Assembly (NCBI RefSeq): GCF_000378945.1
Contig: NZ_KB900539.1
Location: 1,838,527-1,902,526, forward strand
Reading direction: 5' to 3'
DNA: 64,000 bases
Source: Methyloversatilis universalis EHg5
GTDB taxonomy: Bacteria; Pseudomonadota; Gammaproteobacteria; Burkholderiales; Rhodocyclaceae
The position numbers and the translations under genes were made by a program. The notes beneath the pieces were generated by a model. The model was not told the origin of the DNA. It did no database searches and was given only the letters and a program-made list of their open reading frames with translations. Shown here one piece after another: positions 8,515 through 18,434 of this stretch; positions within the stretch are counted from its first letter, which is position 1; every line of letters begins with the position of its first letter.

Positions 8515-9429
8515 GTGTCTTCGATCTCTTCGGGCGCATCCGGCATGTCTACTCCCCACTCACTGCGTCTGGGTGCCCAGATTCTGTCCCCGATGTGGGC
8601 GCCGTTCTGGATCGTGGTGGCCGGTCTGGCCGCCATGTACGGCCCCAGCTTCCACGACCTGTTTACCGGCATCTGGAGCACCGACGAGAACGCGCACGGC
8701 CCCATCGTGCTGTCGGTGTCGCTGTGGCTGCTCTACACCAAGTGGAACGCGATTGCCGACAACGTGAAGCCAGAACCGGCCCCTGCGCTGGGCTGGCCGC
8801 TCGTCGTGCTGGCGCTGCTGCTGTACATCGTCGGGCGTTCGCAGGACATCCTGATTTTCGAGATCGGTTCGCTGATTCCGATGCTGGCCGGCCTGATGCT
8901 GGTGTTCTTCGGCCGCGCCACTGCGCTCGGCCTGTGGTTTCCGCTGTTTTTCATGCTGTTCATGATTCCGCTGCCCGGCGTGCTGGTCGATGCGGTGACC
9001 CAGCCGATGAAGATGGCGGTGTCGTGGGCGGCGGAACACCTGCTGTATGCGCTGGGTTACCCGATCGCGCGTACCGGCGTCATCCTGGTGATCGGCCAGT
9101 ACCAGCTGCTGGTGGCCGATGCCTGCGCCGGCCTGCACTCGCTGTTTACGCTTGAGGCGCTGGGCCTGCTCTACCTGAATCTGGTGCGCCACGACTCCTT
9201 TGCCCGCAATCTGACGCTGGCCATCCTGATCGTGCCGATCTCCTTCACCGCCAACGTGATCCGGGTGATTGTGCTGACGCTGATCACCTACCACTTCGGC
9301 GACGAGGCGGGGCAGGGTTTCCTGCATGGCTTTGCCGGCATGGTGCTGTTCATCAGCGCGCTCATTCTCATCATCGGCGTCGATTCGATGCTGCGTTTCG
9401 GCGTGCGCCAGACCGACGCCACGGCCTGA
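8515..9429 (+). CDS. xrtB: Exosortase B
   Basis: A 304-residue multi-pass membrane cysteine protease-like transpeptidase. The exosortase triad is visible: Cys in [12 protein letters not shown], Arg in [11 protein letters not shown] and His in [11 protein letters not shown]. About eight hydrophobic segments are present. Exosortase B is found with EpsD/E/F/G in methanolan-type exopolysaccharide clusters, where it is presumed to process or attach envelope substrates. The start is uncertain: GTG at 8515 is given, but ATG at 8545 ([10 protein letters not shown]) is equally plausible. The next gene is tadA, not the usual epsI. Confidence 0.9.
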   Translation: MSSISSGASGMSTPHSLRLGAQILSPMWAPFWIVVAGLAAMYGPSFHDLFTGIWSTDENAHGPIVLSVSLWLLYTKWNAIADNVKPEPAPALGWPLVVLALLLYIVGRSQDILIFEIGSLIPMLAGLMLVFFGRATALGLWFPLFFMLFMIPLPGVLVDAVTQPMKMAVSWAAEHLLYALGYPIARTGVILVIGQYQLLVADACAGLHSLFTLEALGLLYLNLVRHDSFARNLTLAILIVPISFTANVIRVIVLTLITYHFGDEAGQGFLHGFAGMVLFISALILIIGVDSMLRFGVRQTDATA

Positions 9430-9917
<488 letters not shown>

Positions 9918-9918
<1 letters not shown>

Positions 9919-10418
9919 TGCGCATCGACATCGACATTCCCACCCAGTGGATGCACCTGTACGACGATGGCGGCGTACTGATCCGCCGCTACCGGGTATC
10001 GACCGCGAAGAACGGCGCGGGTGAGCAGCGGGGCAGCTATCGCACGCCGCGCGGTCGCCACATCATCCGCGCACGCATCGGCGCGGGCGCTCCGGCCAAT
10101 ACGGTGTTCATCCGGCGGCGTCCGACCGGCGAACAGTGGTCGCCCGAACTGGCGGCCGCCCATCCGGGCCGGGACTGGATACTGACCCGCATCCTGTGGC
10201 TGTCCGGCTGCGAACCCGGTTTCAACCGGCTGGGCGAGGTCGATACCATGCGCCGCTATGTCTATCTGCACGGCAGCCCGGACACCGCCGAAATGGGCGT
10301 GCCCGGTTCCATCGGCTGCGTGCGCATGCGCAATCGCGACATCATCGAACTGTTCGATCTGGTGCCGGCCGGCACGCCGGTCAATATCCTCGACGGCGAC
10401 CGGAACCGCGCGCCGTGA
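9918..10418 (+). CDS. L,D-transpeptidase (YkuD-domain) family protein
   Basis: A 166-residue YkuD-fold protein. The catalytic signature is HGSPDTAEMGVPGSIGCVRM, with His, Ser and the nucleophilic Cys followed by Arg. Such enzymes form 3-3 peptidoglycan cross-links or attach lipoproteins. No signal peptide is evident, because the mature domain begins at once (MRIDIDIPTQWMHLY), so export is unclear; similar leaderless members exist. The start was set at 9918, overlapping the tadA stop by one base, and the 3' end overlaps the next gene by four. Confidence 0.85.
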
Positions 10419-10837
10419 TCGACATCGTGCTCGGCACTTGGGCCGAACAGGCGCCGGCGCTGAAGCCGCTGCGGCGCGAGGTGTTCATCGTCGAACAGGG
10501 TGTGCCGGAAGAACTGGAGTGGGACGAGTACGACGCGGTCAGCCGCCATGCACTGGCGCTGATCGATGGCGAGGCGGTTGGCTGTGGCCGCCTGCTGCCG
10601 GACGGGCACATCGGCCGCATGGCGGTGCGCAAGGTCTTCCGCGGTCGTGGTGTCGGTCGAATGTTGCTGGCGGCACTGGTGTCCGAGGCCTCAGGGCGCG
10701 GCCTGAGCATGCTGCAGCTGCACGCGCAGACGCATGCACTCGGCTTCTACGCGCAGGCAGGTTTCGTCGCCGAAGGCGTGGAATTCGACGAGGCCGGCAT
10801 CCCTCACCGGCTCATGGTGCGCAGACTGCCGAGCTGA
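10415..10837 (+). CDS. GNAT family N-acetyltransferase (YjcF/ElaA-like)
   Basis: A 140-residue GNAT domain. The acetyl-CoA-binding loop reads RMAVRKVFRGRGVGRMLL (R-x-x-G-x-G type), preceded by GCGRLLPDGHIG and followed by HAQTHALGFYAQAGFVAEG, a GNAT motif B. The opening FIVEQGVPEELEWDEYD matches the YjcF/ElaA group. Its GTG start overlaps the L,D-transpeptidase stop by four bases. The 3' end overlaps the convergent response-regulator gene by 34 bases. Substrate unknown. Confidence 0.85.
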   Translation: MIDIVLGTWAEQAPALKPLRREVFIVEQGVPEELEWDEYDAVSRHALALIDGEAVGCGRLLPDGHIGRMAVRKVFRGRGVGRMLLAALVSEASGRGLSMLQLHAQTHALGFYAQAGFVAEGVEFDEAGIPHRLMVRRLPS

Positions 10838-11208
10838 CCCAGCGCGTCATCGTCCAGCGGCTTGGTCAGAAAGCCGCTCACCCGCGGGAATGCGAGCGCG
10901 CGCTCGCGCTCGCTGTCCAGCGCCGATGAACTGAGCATGCAGATGCGGGTGTCGCCCTGCTGCATGTCCGGCAAGGCGTGAAAGGCCTCCAGGAATTCGA
11001 AACCGTTCATGCGCGGCATGTTGATGTCGAGCAGGATGAGGTCGACCGCATGGCCGGCGTTTTCCGTCAGCCATTTCAGTGCCTTCTCCGCCCACTCGAA
11101 CACCATCACGTCGCCGGCGATGCCGGCCTGTTCGATCAGCAGGCCGTGAAAGAAATTGTCGGCGTCGCTGTCGTCGATCAGCATTACGGTGCGCAGTGAG
11201 GCACTCAT
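10804..11208 (-). CDS. Single-domain response regulator (CheY-like)
   Basis: A 134-residue receiver domain with no output domain. The acidic pair is in MLIDDSDADN, the phospho-acceptor Asp in LILLDINMPRMNGFEFL, and the conserved Lys in GFLTKPLDDDAL. It belongs to the Rcp1-like group paired with phytochrome-type kinases, which act through protein contacts. It overlaps the upstream kinase gene by four bases and so is almost certainly its partner. Its last 34 bases overlap the convergent GNAT gene. Confidence 0.92.
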   Translation of the reverse strand: MSASLRTVMLIDDSDADNFFHGLLIEQAGIAGDVMVFEWAEKALKWLTENAGHAVDLILLDINMPRMNGFEFLEAFHALPDMQQGDTRICMLSSSALDSERERALAFPRVSGFLTKPLDDDALGQLGSLRTMSR

Positions 11209-12938
11209 GCCGTGGTCGTCCTTGCAGAAGTTTCGGGGGTGCGGCCTATCAGGCGGCTGACAGGCAATGCGAGTACGAAACGGGCGCCGCAGCCTGCGGC
11301 CGACTCGACGAACATCCGTCCGCCATGCATGTCCGCGATGCGCCGGCACAGCGCCAGCCCCAGTCCGGTGCCTTCGTATTCGCTGCGCGCGTGCAGACGC
11401 TCGAAGGCGGCGAAGATGCGTTCGTGGAAGGACGGTTCGATGCCGATGCCATTGTCGCTGACCACCACATGCAGTTCGTCCTGCACCTGCGCCGCGCTGA
11501 CCGTGACTTCGGGGGCCACGTCCGGTGCATGGAACTTGATCGCGTTGCCGATCAGGTTCTGCATCAGCAAGGCGAGCTGGCTGCGGTCACCACGTATGAC
11601 CGGCAGCGGCGCCAGTCTCAGCGTGGCGCCGCTGCGGCCGATGGCGTCGGCCAGCGCCTGACGCGTGTCCTCCAGCAGATCGCTCAGGCTGACCGCGTCG
11701 CTGCGCGCTTCTGCGCCGTCCAGCCGCACGTAGGCGAGCAGGTCGTCGACCAGCTGGCGCAGCCGTTCTCCGCCGCGTACCACGAAATCGAGGTAGCGCC
11801 GGCTGCGGCCGTCCGGGGCGTCCTGGTTCTCGCGGGCGAGCAGGCGGGCGAAGTTCAGGATGGAATTGATCGGTTCGCGAAGATCATGCGAAGCGACATG
11901 CACGAACTGCTGCAGCGCGATGTTGCTGCGCTCCAGTTCGTTCAGCGTGCGCCGCAGCTGTTCTTCCGCCTGCAGGCGATCGGTGATGTCCTCGCCCACC
12001 CCGAGCAGACCGGTCGCCGAGCCCCGGTCATCTTCCAGCCGGCTTGTATGCCAGGCGATCACGCGCAGCTGGCCCGCTGCATTCAGCGCGTGTCCGCGGA
12101 AACGGCGTTCGCCGCGCTGCGACCCATCGACCAGCCCGGCGAAATAGACGCGGGCATCCACCTGTTCGGCTGCAGGCAGGCAGAGGTCGAACCAGTCACG
12201 GCCGATCAGGCCGTCGATGGGCCGGCCGAGTACTTCGGCGCTCTTGCGGTTGGCCCGTATCACGCGACCGGAGGTGTCGGTCACCACCATCATGCTGCCG
12301 GCGGTGTCGAAATAGAGCCGGGCCCGATCGCGTTCGGCTTCGAGCTGGCGGGTGCGCAGCGCGACCAGGGCCGACAGTTCGTCGTTGAAGCGCTGCAGCT
12401 GGCGCTCGAACATGTTCTGCCTGTCCTGCGCCTCGTGCATGGCGTCCACCCGGTCGCGCAGTTCGATCTGCGCCACCACCTGACGGGCGAGCGCGGACAG
12501 CGCTTCGCGCTGGGCAGCGTTCAGCGTGCGGGCGACGGTGTCGATCACGCACAGCGTGCCGATGCGCTGGCCGCCAGCCACTTCGAGCGGCGCACCGGCG
12601 TAGAAACGTATGCCCGGTTCGCCGGTCACCAGCGGGTTGTCGCTGAAGCGGCTGTCGTCGCACGCGTCAGGCACTTCCATCAGATCGCGGTTCAGGATGG
12701 CGTGCGCGCAGAAGGCCTGGTCGCGGGGTGTTTCACTGGCCGTCAGACCGACTCTGGCCTTGAACCACTGGCGTTCGCGATCGACCAGACTGATCAGCGC
12801 GATCGGCGTGCCGCAGATGAGCGAGGCGATGCGGGTCAGGTCGTCGAAGGCGGGTTCAGGCGGTGTGTCGAGCAGGCGCGTCGCGTCCAGCGCGGCGATG
12901 CGCGCGGGCTCATCCTGAAGGTGCGGTGCGTTCGGCAA
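11205..12938 (-). CDS. GAF-PAS sensor histidine kinase
   Basis: A 577-residue soluble kinase with no membrane segment. Residues about 20-165 form a GAF domain (LICGTPIALISLVDRERQWF), residues 165-215 a coiled coil, about 220-330 a PAS/PAC module, then HisKA with the phospho-acceptor His in HVASHDLREPINSILNF, and an HATPase domain with N-box NLIGNAIKF, G1 DNGIGIEP and G2 GTGLGLALCRRI. The signal may be a ligand or redox state bound by GAF or PAS. It is translationally coupled to the downstream CheY-like receiver. Confidence 0.93.
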   Translation of the reverse strand: MPNAPHLQDEPARIAALDATRLLDTPPEPAFDDLTRIASLICGTPIALISLVDRERQWFKARVGLTASETPRDQAFCAHAILNRDLMEVPDACDDSRFSDNPLVTGEPGIRFYAGAPLEVAGGQRIGTLCVIDTVARTLNAAQREALSALARQVVAQIELRDRVDAMHEAQDRQNMFERQLQRFNDELSALVALRTRQLEAERDRARLYFDTAGSMMVVTDTSGRVIRANRKSAEVLGRPIDGLIGRDWFDLCLPAAEQVDARVYFAGLVDGSQRGERRFRGHALNAAGQLRVIAWHTSRLEDDRGSATGLLGVGEDITDRLQAEEQLRRTLNELERSNIALQQFVHVASHDLREPINSILNFARLLARENQDAPDGRSRRYLDFVVRGGERLRQLVDDLLAYVRLDGAEARSDAVSLSDLLEDTRQALADAIGRSGATLRLAPLPVIRGDRSQLALLMQNLIGNAIKFHAPDVAPEVTVSAAQVQDELHVVVSDNGIGIEPSFHERIFAAFERLHARSEYEGTGLGLALCRRIADMHGGRMFVESAAGCGARFVLALPVSRLIGRTPETSARTTTA

Positions 12939-13074
12939 GTCGGGTCGCTCTGCTGGGGGCTGTCGGGAATGACGGCACGGGTACGATGAACTTTATTGTG
13001 CGCCTGATGCGGTGTGCCCGGGCAAGGCGTGTTCGACGCGCGGCACTCAGTTCCGAAGATTCGGTGGCGGATGC

Positions 13075-13854
13075 TCAGAGGCGGGTATTCAGAACCGTGC
13101 GTCCGGCGTCGCTGCCGCCTGCGCCGTGCCGTCTTTCCTCGATGTGCAGTGCGGCCGGGCCGAGCACGAGCACGGTGCGCGAACGGGTGCCGTAGTCCTC
13201 GCCGGCGATGAAGACCGGCGACAGCCTGCGCTCCCATTCGAGGCTGACACCGGTATCCGGCAGGTCGGCATCCGCTGCCGGTGTGGGATCGAGCAGCAGT
13301 TCGAACAGCGCCTCGGTCTGTGTTTCCAACGAAGCTTCAGGGTTGTACAGCACGTGGGCGAAGGCCTCACGCGCGCGGACCAGCTTGGGCCAGGGCGTGC
13401 CAGGCAGGTGGTTGGACAGCGCGTGCACCCCGGGCGGCAGCAGGGCGCTGCGCGGCGGATGTCCGCCGCCATACCCCACCCAGATCAGATCGCGGCCGTC
13501 GCACAGCAGCAGGTTGAAGCCATTGTAATGTGCTGCCTCGCGCACGCAGGCCTCGGCGTGTTCGGCGGCCGACATCCGCCCGGTCAGGAAATCAGCCACC
13601 AGCGCGCCGCGCGAGCGTGCGTCCGGCCGCTGGCGGGCCGGGTCACGGTAGTTGGTCAGTGCGGCGAAGCGGCCGTCGGTGCTCACGCCCAGCCAGGTGC
13701 CGCCGGATGCGAGGTCGCGGCCGGCCATCACCTGCGGCGCATCCGGCCACACCTGCAGCGGCGCGGTCGGCCGATGGTGGAATTCGTCGCGGTTGGCAGC
13801 GACCCGCAGCGACGGGCTTCCACCCGGCTGCCAGTCCAGCACGATGAGGCACAT
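13075..13854 (-). CDS. NRDE (TANGO2-like) family protein
   Basis: A 259-residue protein of the NRDE/TANGO2 family, named from the AANRDEFHHRPT motif near residue 20; it also has GRDLASGGTWLGV and LTNYRDP. The N-terminal MCLIVLDW carries Cys2, which becomes the nucleophile-like N-terminal residue in related Ntn folds. Eukaryotic TANGO2 has been linked to haem or lipid handling; no role can be assigned here. It is followed by a DUF4936 gene and ygfZ on the same strand. Confidence 0.88.
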   Translation of the reverse strand: MCLIVLDWQPGGSPSLRVAANRDEFHHRPTAPLQVWPDAPQVMAGRDLASGGTWLGVSTDGRFAALTNYRDPARQRPDARSRGALVADFLTGRMSAAEHAEACVREAAHYNGFNLLLCDGRDLIWVGYGGGHPPRSALLPPGVHALSNHLPGTPWPKLVRAREAFAHVLYNPEASLETQTEALFELLLDPTPAADADLPDTGVSLEWERRLSPVFIAGEDYGTRSRTVLVLGPAALHIEERRHGAGGSDAGRTVLNTRL

Positions 13855-13866
13855 GGCGGGCGCAGC

Positions 13867-14157
13867 CTAGGCGGAGCGGAAACGCTCCAGATGGCGGCCG
13901 GTTTCCGCAGCCAGGAAGTCATGCAGGCCGTGGCGCTGCACGTGACTGCCCAGTTCCAGCTCGAACAGGCGCTGGTTGTTCACGCCTTCGTAGATTTCCA
14001 TCCAGGTCAGCGGATCGTCCAGCCGCCGGCGCACCCGGCCGGGCACACCGGTGGCAGCCTGCAGCGAAGCCTGCATGGTGGCCAGCGCGGCGCGCAGCGC
14101 GGTTTCCTTTGACGGGTCGATGCGGTAGTAGATGTAGTAGTCGATGTGCGTGCTCAT
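13867..14157 (-). CDS. DUF4936 family protein
   Basis: A 96-residue ferredoxin-like-fold candidate starting MSTHIDYYIYYRID, with an LTWMEIYEGV strand motif. This matches DUF4936, a small betaproteobacterial family often beside ygfZ. It could be a monooxygenase-like stress protein by fold, but no catalytic residues are evident. It sits 14 bases after ygfZ on the same strand. Confidence 0.75.
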   Translation of the reverse strand: MSTHIDYYIYYRIDPSKETALRAALATMQASLQAATGVPGRVRRRLDDPLTWMEIYEGVNNQRLFELELGSHVQRHGLHDFLAAETGRHLERFRSA

Positions 14158-14171
14158 GCCGATGCGCGCAG

Positions 14172-15206
14172 TTACTCGCCGAGCGCGTAGGGCAGGGCGG
14201 CGAAGTCGAGCGCGGCGCCGTCAGGCGCACCCAGCCGCACCGGGCCGGCTTCGGTGCTGGACATCTGCACCACCGCCAGCAGCGCGCAGCCACCGTCCGG
14301 TAGCGCCACCGCATCGACCACTGCGCCGCAGGCCTGATCGCCGGTGTCGCTGCCATAGACCGGCGTACCGGCCGCTGGCGGGGTGCAGTCGGCGCTGGCG
14401 CGGTACATGCGCCGCTTCAGCTTGCCCAGGTACTGGGTGCGGGCGACGATTTCCTGGCCCGGGTAGCAGCCTTTCTTGAAGCTCACGCCGCCGGTCAGTT
14501 CGAAATTGACCATCTGCGGCACGAAAGCTTCCTGCGTGGCCGGCCAGATGCTGACCAGTCCGTCGCGGATGTCGAACCAGCGCCACGCCGGCGTGCCGGC
14601 GGGCGTGGCGTGGGCGGCCAGTGCCTGCCATACGGCCTGCAGCCGCTCTGGCGTGGTGACGATCTGGAAGCGGTCAGCGGCCAGACGCAGCACGCTGACA
14701 CCCTCGGCCGTGGCCTGTTTCATCGCCGCCGGCGGCAGCGGCAGGCCGGCGGCGGCCAGCGCGGCTTCGGCGCCGCTGCCGGCCAGACCGAGCGCAGGCA
14801 GGTCGGCGCTTGCATCGCCCAGCTTCGCCTTGGCGCGCAGGATGTACATCGACAGCTTGCGACGCATCGGTTCGGCCAGCGCGCGCGGCAGCTGCAGCAC
14901 GACCGCGTCGCCGTCGCGCCACAGCGTGAAGGCGGCCAGCAGCCGGCCCTTGGGCGAGCAGAAACCGGCGCTGCGCACGCCGTCGGCCGGAATGCCCTGC
15001 ACGTCGTTGGTCATCAGGTTGTGCAGGAAGCTGGCGGCGTCCTCGCCCTCCGCGCGCAGGCGAGACAGGTGGGTGAGCGGCACCAGCACGGTGCCGGTCT
15101 GCGCCGCGCGCATTTCGGCGGCGGCGTCGGCCATCGCGGGAAACTGGCCGTCATCGGCGGCAGTCGAGGCGGCATCAGAGGCGGGAATGAGGTCTGTGAG
15201 CAGCAT
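14172..15206 (-). CDS. ygfZ: Folate-binding Fe-S maturation protein YgfZ
   Basis: A 344-residue GcvT-fold protein that uses tetrahydrofolate in maturation or repair of certain iron-sulfur enzymes. The family signature KKGCYPGQEIVART, containing the essential Cys, is present near residue 235, followed by the LGKLKRRMYR strand. The start at 15206 was chosen because the frame upstream is antisense to mltG; 90 bases separate it from the divergent mltG. Confidence 0.93.
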   Translation of the reverse strand: MLLTDLIPASDAASTAADDGQFPAMADAAAEMRAAQTGTVLVPLTHLSRLRAEGEDAASFLHNLMTNDVQGIPADGVRSAGFCSPKGRLLAAFTLWRDGDAVVLQLPRALAEPMRRKLSMYILRAKAKLGDASADLPALGLAGSGAEAALAAAGLPLPPAAMKQATAEGVSVLRLAADRFQIVTTPERLQAVWQALAAHATPAGTPAWRWFDIRDGLVSIWPATQEAFVPQMVNFELTGGVSFKKGCYPGQEIVARTQYLGKLKRRMYRASADCTPPAAGTPVYGSDTGDQACGAVVDAVALPDGGCALLAVVQMSSTEAGPVRLGAPDGAALDFAALPYALGE

Positions 15207-15296
15207 GGTGTTGCGAATTCCGTGGTCGGGGAAAGTACGGGAAGAGGTTAACATACGGGGCCGCGCACGCCTGCCGCGCGTTCCTCTCCCGGTTGC

Positions 15297-16307
15297 ATGA
15301 CCCGTCTGCTGTCCCGTCTGTTCCTCATCGTCCTGCTGCTCGCGCTCGGCTGTGCCGGCGGGCTGTTCTGGTATGCGCGCCAGCCGCTGAACTGGGCCGG
15401 TGGCGTCATCGAATACACGCTGAAGCCGGGTACCGCGCTGCGCCAGGCGGCCCGCCAGATCGAGGCGGCCGGCGTGCCGGTGGATGGGGCGCTGCTCGGC
15501 CTGATCGGCCGTTTCGCGGTCGATGGCACCCGGCTGCAGGCCGGCAGCTATGCCTTTTCCAGCGGGCTGACCCCGATACAGCTGCTGGAAAAGATGACCC
15601 GCGGCGACGTGAGCATGCGCGAGCTGCGCTTCATCGAGGGCTGGACCTGGCGGCAGATGCGTGCCGCGCTGGCCGCCCAGCCGGACCTCAGGCAGGACGC
15701 CGCCGCGCTGAGCGATGCGGAGGTGATGGCGCGCATCGGTGCGGAGGGTACGCAGCCGGAAGGCTGGTTCTTCCCGGACACCTATCTGTTCGCGGTCGGC
15801 GACAGTGACCTGTCGGTGCTGGCGCGCGCCCATCACGCGATGCGCCGCCAGCTCGACCAGGCCTGGGCGGCCCGCCAGCAGGGTCTGCCCTATGCCACCC
15901 CGCGCGACGCGCTCATCATGGCGTCCATCGTCGAGAAGGAAACCGGTGCCGCGGCCGACCGCGACAAGGTGGCGTCGGTGTTCGTGAACCGGCTGCGCAC
16001 CGACATGCCGCTGCAGACCGACCCCACGGTCATCTACGGTCTGGGCGAGCGCTTTGACGGCAATCTGACCCGCGCCCACCTGCAGGCGGACAACCCGTAC
16101 AACACCTATCTGCGACGCGGCCTGCCGCCCACGCCGATTGCCGCGCCCGGACGCGCGTCGCTGGACGCGGCGCTGAATCCGGCGCCGACCCAGTACTATT
16201 ACTTCGTCGCGCGCGGCGACGGCAGCAGCGTGTTCTCGAAAACCCTGGCCGAGCACAACAGCGCGGTCGACCGCTACCAGCGCCGACCCGCGCGCGCGCA
16301 GCGCTGA
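15297..16307 (+). CDS. mltG: Endolytic transglycosylase MltG
   Basis: A 336-residue YceG-family enzyme that cleaves nascent glycan strands and may end peptidoglycan polymerisation. It has one N-terminal membrane segment ([20 protein letters not shown]), a LysM-like domain and the catalytic region with Glu in [11 protein letters not shown] plus [12 protein letters not shown] and [17 protein letters not shown]. It leads the conserved mltG-tmk-holB-pilZ-tatD order. Confidence 0.95.
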   Translation: MTRLLSRLFLIVLLLALGCAGGLFWYARQPLNWAGGVIEYTLKPGTALRQAARQIEAAGVPVDGALLGLIGRFAVDGTRLQAGSYAFSSGLTPIQLLEKMTRGDVSMRELRFIEGWTWRQMRAALAAQPDLRQDAAALSDAEVMARIGAEGTQPEGWFFPDTYLFAVGDSDLSVLARAHHAMRRQLDQAWAARQQGLPYATPRDALIMASIVEKETGAAADRDKVASVFVNRLRTDMPLQTDPTVIYGLGERFDGNLTRAHLQADNPYNTYLRRGLPPTPIAAPGRASLDAALNPAPTQYYYFVARGDGSSVFSKTLAEHNSAVDRYQRRPARAQR

Positions 16308-16338
16308 TCGACGGCGCCCACCGACTTTGACGACCTCG

Positions 16339-16956
16339 ATGCACAACATCCGCTTCATCACCTTCGAAGGCATGGACGGTGCCGGCAAGAGCACCCAGAT
16401 CGCGCGTACCGCCGACTGGCTGCGGGCGCACGGCCACACCGTGCTGCTTACCCGCGAACCCGGCGGCACGCCGCTCGGCGAGTCGCTGCGCGGCCTGCTG
16501 CTGCACGAAGCCATGCATCCGGATACCGAGGCGCTGCTCATGTTCGCCGCCCGGCGCGAACATCTGGCGCAGGTGATCGAACCGGCGCTGGCACGCGGCG
16601 ACTGGGTGCTGTGCGACCGCTTCACCGATGCCAGCTTCGCCTATCAGGGCGGCGGCCGCGGCCTCGACACCGCGCGGCTTGAGGCGCTTGAAGCCTGGGT
16701 GCAGCGCGGCCTGCAGCCCGGCCTCACGCTGCTGTTCGACCTGCCGTGTGAAGTGGCGGCGCAGCGTCTGGCCGCCAGCGGCGGCGACCCGGACCGCTTC
16801 GAGCGCGAACAGTCGGATTTCTTCAACCGGGTGCGCGCCGCCTACCTCGCGCGCGCTCAGGCCGACCCGGGCCGCATGCAGGTGCTGGACGCTGCGCGCA
16901 GCCCGCAAGAAGTTTCTATTCAACTTGAAGAAATTCTTTCAAGGTACTGTTCCTGA
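16339..16956 (+). CDS. tmk: Thymidylate kinase
   Basis: A 205-residue dTMP kinase making dTDP for DNA synthesis. The P-loop is [12 protein letters not shown], the DR(Y/F) motif is [13 protein letters not shown], and the LID region is [15 protein letters not shown]. The ATG at 16339 was preferred to an in-frame TTG at 16327. Its stop directly abuts the holB start with no gap. Confidence 0.96.
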   Translation: MHNIRFITFEGMDGAGKSTQIARTADWLRAHGHTVLLTREPGGTPLGESLRGLLLHEAMHPDTEALLMFAARREHLAQVIEPALARGDWVLCDRFTDASFAYQGGGRGLDTARLEALEAWVQRGLQPGLTLLFDLPCEVAAQRLAASGGDPDRFEREQSDFFNRVRAAYLARAQADPGRMQVLDAARSPQEVSIQLEEILSRYCS

Positions 16957-18006
16957 ATGATTTATGACTGGTGCAAGCCGCAGTGGTCTCAGCTGATGGC
17001 GCTCGGCAGCCGGCTGCCGCACGCGCTGCTGCTGGCCGGTCCGTCCGGGCTGGGCAAGCGTGAATTCGCTGAGGCGCTGGCCGCGCGCATGCTGTGCGAA
17101 CGCGCCCGCGGCGAAGAGCAGGCCTGCGGCGAATGCGTGTCCTGCCGGCTGATTGCCGGCGACAACCACCCGGACTGGATCACCGTGCGGCCGGAGGCGC
17201 TCGAAGAGTCGCCGGACGACGAATCGGCGGACGACGAAGGTGACGGCAAGGCGAAATCCACCCAGATCCGCATCGCCCAGGTCCGCGCGGTGGTCGAACG
17301 GCTGGGCGTCGGTTCGCATCAGGGCGGTTACCGCGTGGTGCTGCTGTATCCGGCCGAGGCGATGAATGTCGATTCCGCCAATGCACTTCTCAAATCACTT
17401 GAAGAACCGCCGCCTAATACATTGTTTCTGCTGATTTCCGATCAGCCGAGAAAGCTGCTGCCCACGATACGCAGCCGCACCCGCGTGCTGTCCTTCCAGC
17501 AGCCGCCGGCCGACGAGGCGCTGGCCTGGCTGGCGCAGCAGGGCGTGCGCAACGCGGCCGACGCGCTGGCGCTGTGCGCCGGTTCGCCGCTGCACGCGCG
17601 TGACCTCGCCGGCTCGCGCGACGCTCAGATTCAGGGCCAGTTTGTCGATGATGTAGCCAGGCAGGCGCTGAGCGCGCCGCTGGAGGTGGCCGCCCGCTGG
17701 GACGGCTGGCTCAAGGGAAAGAAAAAGGGCGAGCCGGGCCTGACCGATCTGCCCACGCTGGTCACCTGGCTGCAGCGCTGGCTGGCTGATGTGGCGCTGC
17801 TGGCGCAGGACTGCGAGCCGCGGGTATTCGTCGGTCGTCGCGCCCAGCTCTTGCAGCTGGCGGAACGCAGCGACGTGGCCACTGTCCTGCGTGGGTACAA
17901 TGAATTGCTGAAGGTGCGGGCGCTGGCGCATCACCCGCTGAATGCGCGCCTGTTCCTTGAAGACCTGCTGATGCGCTACGCCCGGCTGTTCCGGGCCGCG
18001 CGCTGA
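16957..18006 (+). CDS. holB: DNA polymerase III delta-prime subunit
   Basis: A 349-residue clamp-loader subunit. It has a modified P-loop (LLLAGPSGLGKREFA), the zinc-binding cysteines in CGECVSCRLIAGDNHPD, and the SRC-like region LPTIRSRTRVLSF. Delta-prime acts as a non-hydrolysing member of the clamp-loader ring that loads the sliding clamp. It directly follows tmk, as in many proteobacteria. Confidence 0.94.
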   Translation: MIYDWCKPQWSQLMALGSRLPHALLLAGPSGLGKREFAEALAARMLCERARGEEQACGECVSCRLIAGDNHPDWITVRPEALEESPDDESADDEGDGKAKSTQIRIAQVRAVVERLGVGSHQGGYRVVLLYPAEAMNVDSANALLKSLEEPPPNTLFLLISDQPRKLLPTIRSRTRVLSFQQPPADEALAWLAQQGVRNAADALALCAGSPLHARDLAGSRDAQIQGQFVDDVARQALSAPLEVAARWDGWLKGKKKGEPGLTDLPTLVTWLQRWLADVALLAQDCEPRVFVGRRAQLLQLAERSDVATVLRGYNELLKVRALAHHPLNARLFLEDLLMRYARLFRAAR

Positions 18007-18040
18007 TCGCCGGTCGAGCAGGACTGCAAAGGAGACTGTC

Positions 18041-18400
18041 ATGTCGGATGCGCAGATGCAGAATCGCCGCAGCGTGCTGTCGCTGGCGGTCAATTCCAAA
18101 TCGGTGCTGTACGCGGCCTTCATGCCCTTCCTGAAGGGCGGTGGCATTTTCCTGCCGACCAACCGCAGCTACCGCCTCGGTGACGAGGTGTTCCTGCTGC
18201 TGCAGCTGATGGACGATCCGGCCAAGCTGCCCATCCAGGGCACGGTGGCCTGGGTGACGCCGGCCGATGCGCAGGGCGCCAAGCAGCAGGGCATCGGCCT
18301 GCGTTTCGGCGACGACGAAAGCAGCAAATCGGCGCGCGCCAAGATAGAACAGGTGATCGGCAGCTATCTCGGTTCGTCGCGCCAGACCCACACGCTCTAG
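18041..18400 (+). CDS. pilZ: PilZ-domain type IV pilus assembly protein
   Basis: A 119-residue PilZ protein. It has the beta-barrel part (GTVAWVTPADAQGAKQQGIGLRFGDDE) but lacks the RxxxR and D/NxSxxG c-di-GMP motifs at the N-terminus, as the founding PilZ of type IV pilus systems also does. It is expected to work with PilB and FimX-like factors in pilus assembly rather than binding c-di-GMP. AAAGGAGAC upstream is a clear ribosome-binding site. It sits in the conserved holB-pilZ-tatD arrangement. Confidence 0.92.
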   Translation: MSDAQMQNRRSVLSLAVNSKSVLYAAFMPFLKGGGIFLPTNRSYRLGDEVFLLLQLMDDPAKLPIQGTVAWVTPADAQGAKQQGIGLRFGDDESSKSARAKIEQVIGSYLGSSRQTHTL

Positions 18401-18434
18401 CGCTCTAGATTTCCCGCATTGCAACGGTTCCTGA

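Noticed and set aside
15207-16625. Extension of ygfZ upstream to a much longer protein
   Set aside because: The extra part is antisense to mltG and tmk and has no membership in the YgfZ family; the family's length ends at the 15206 start.
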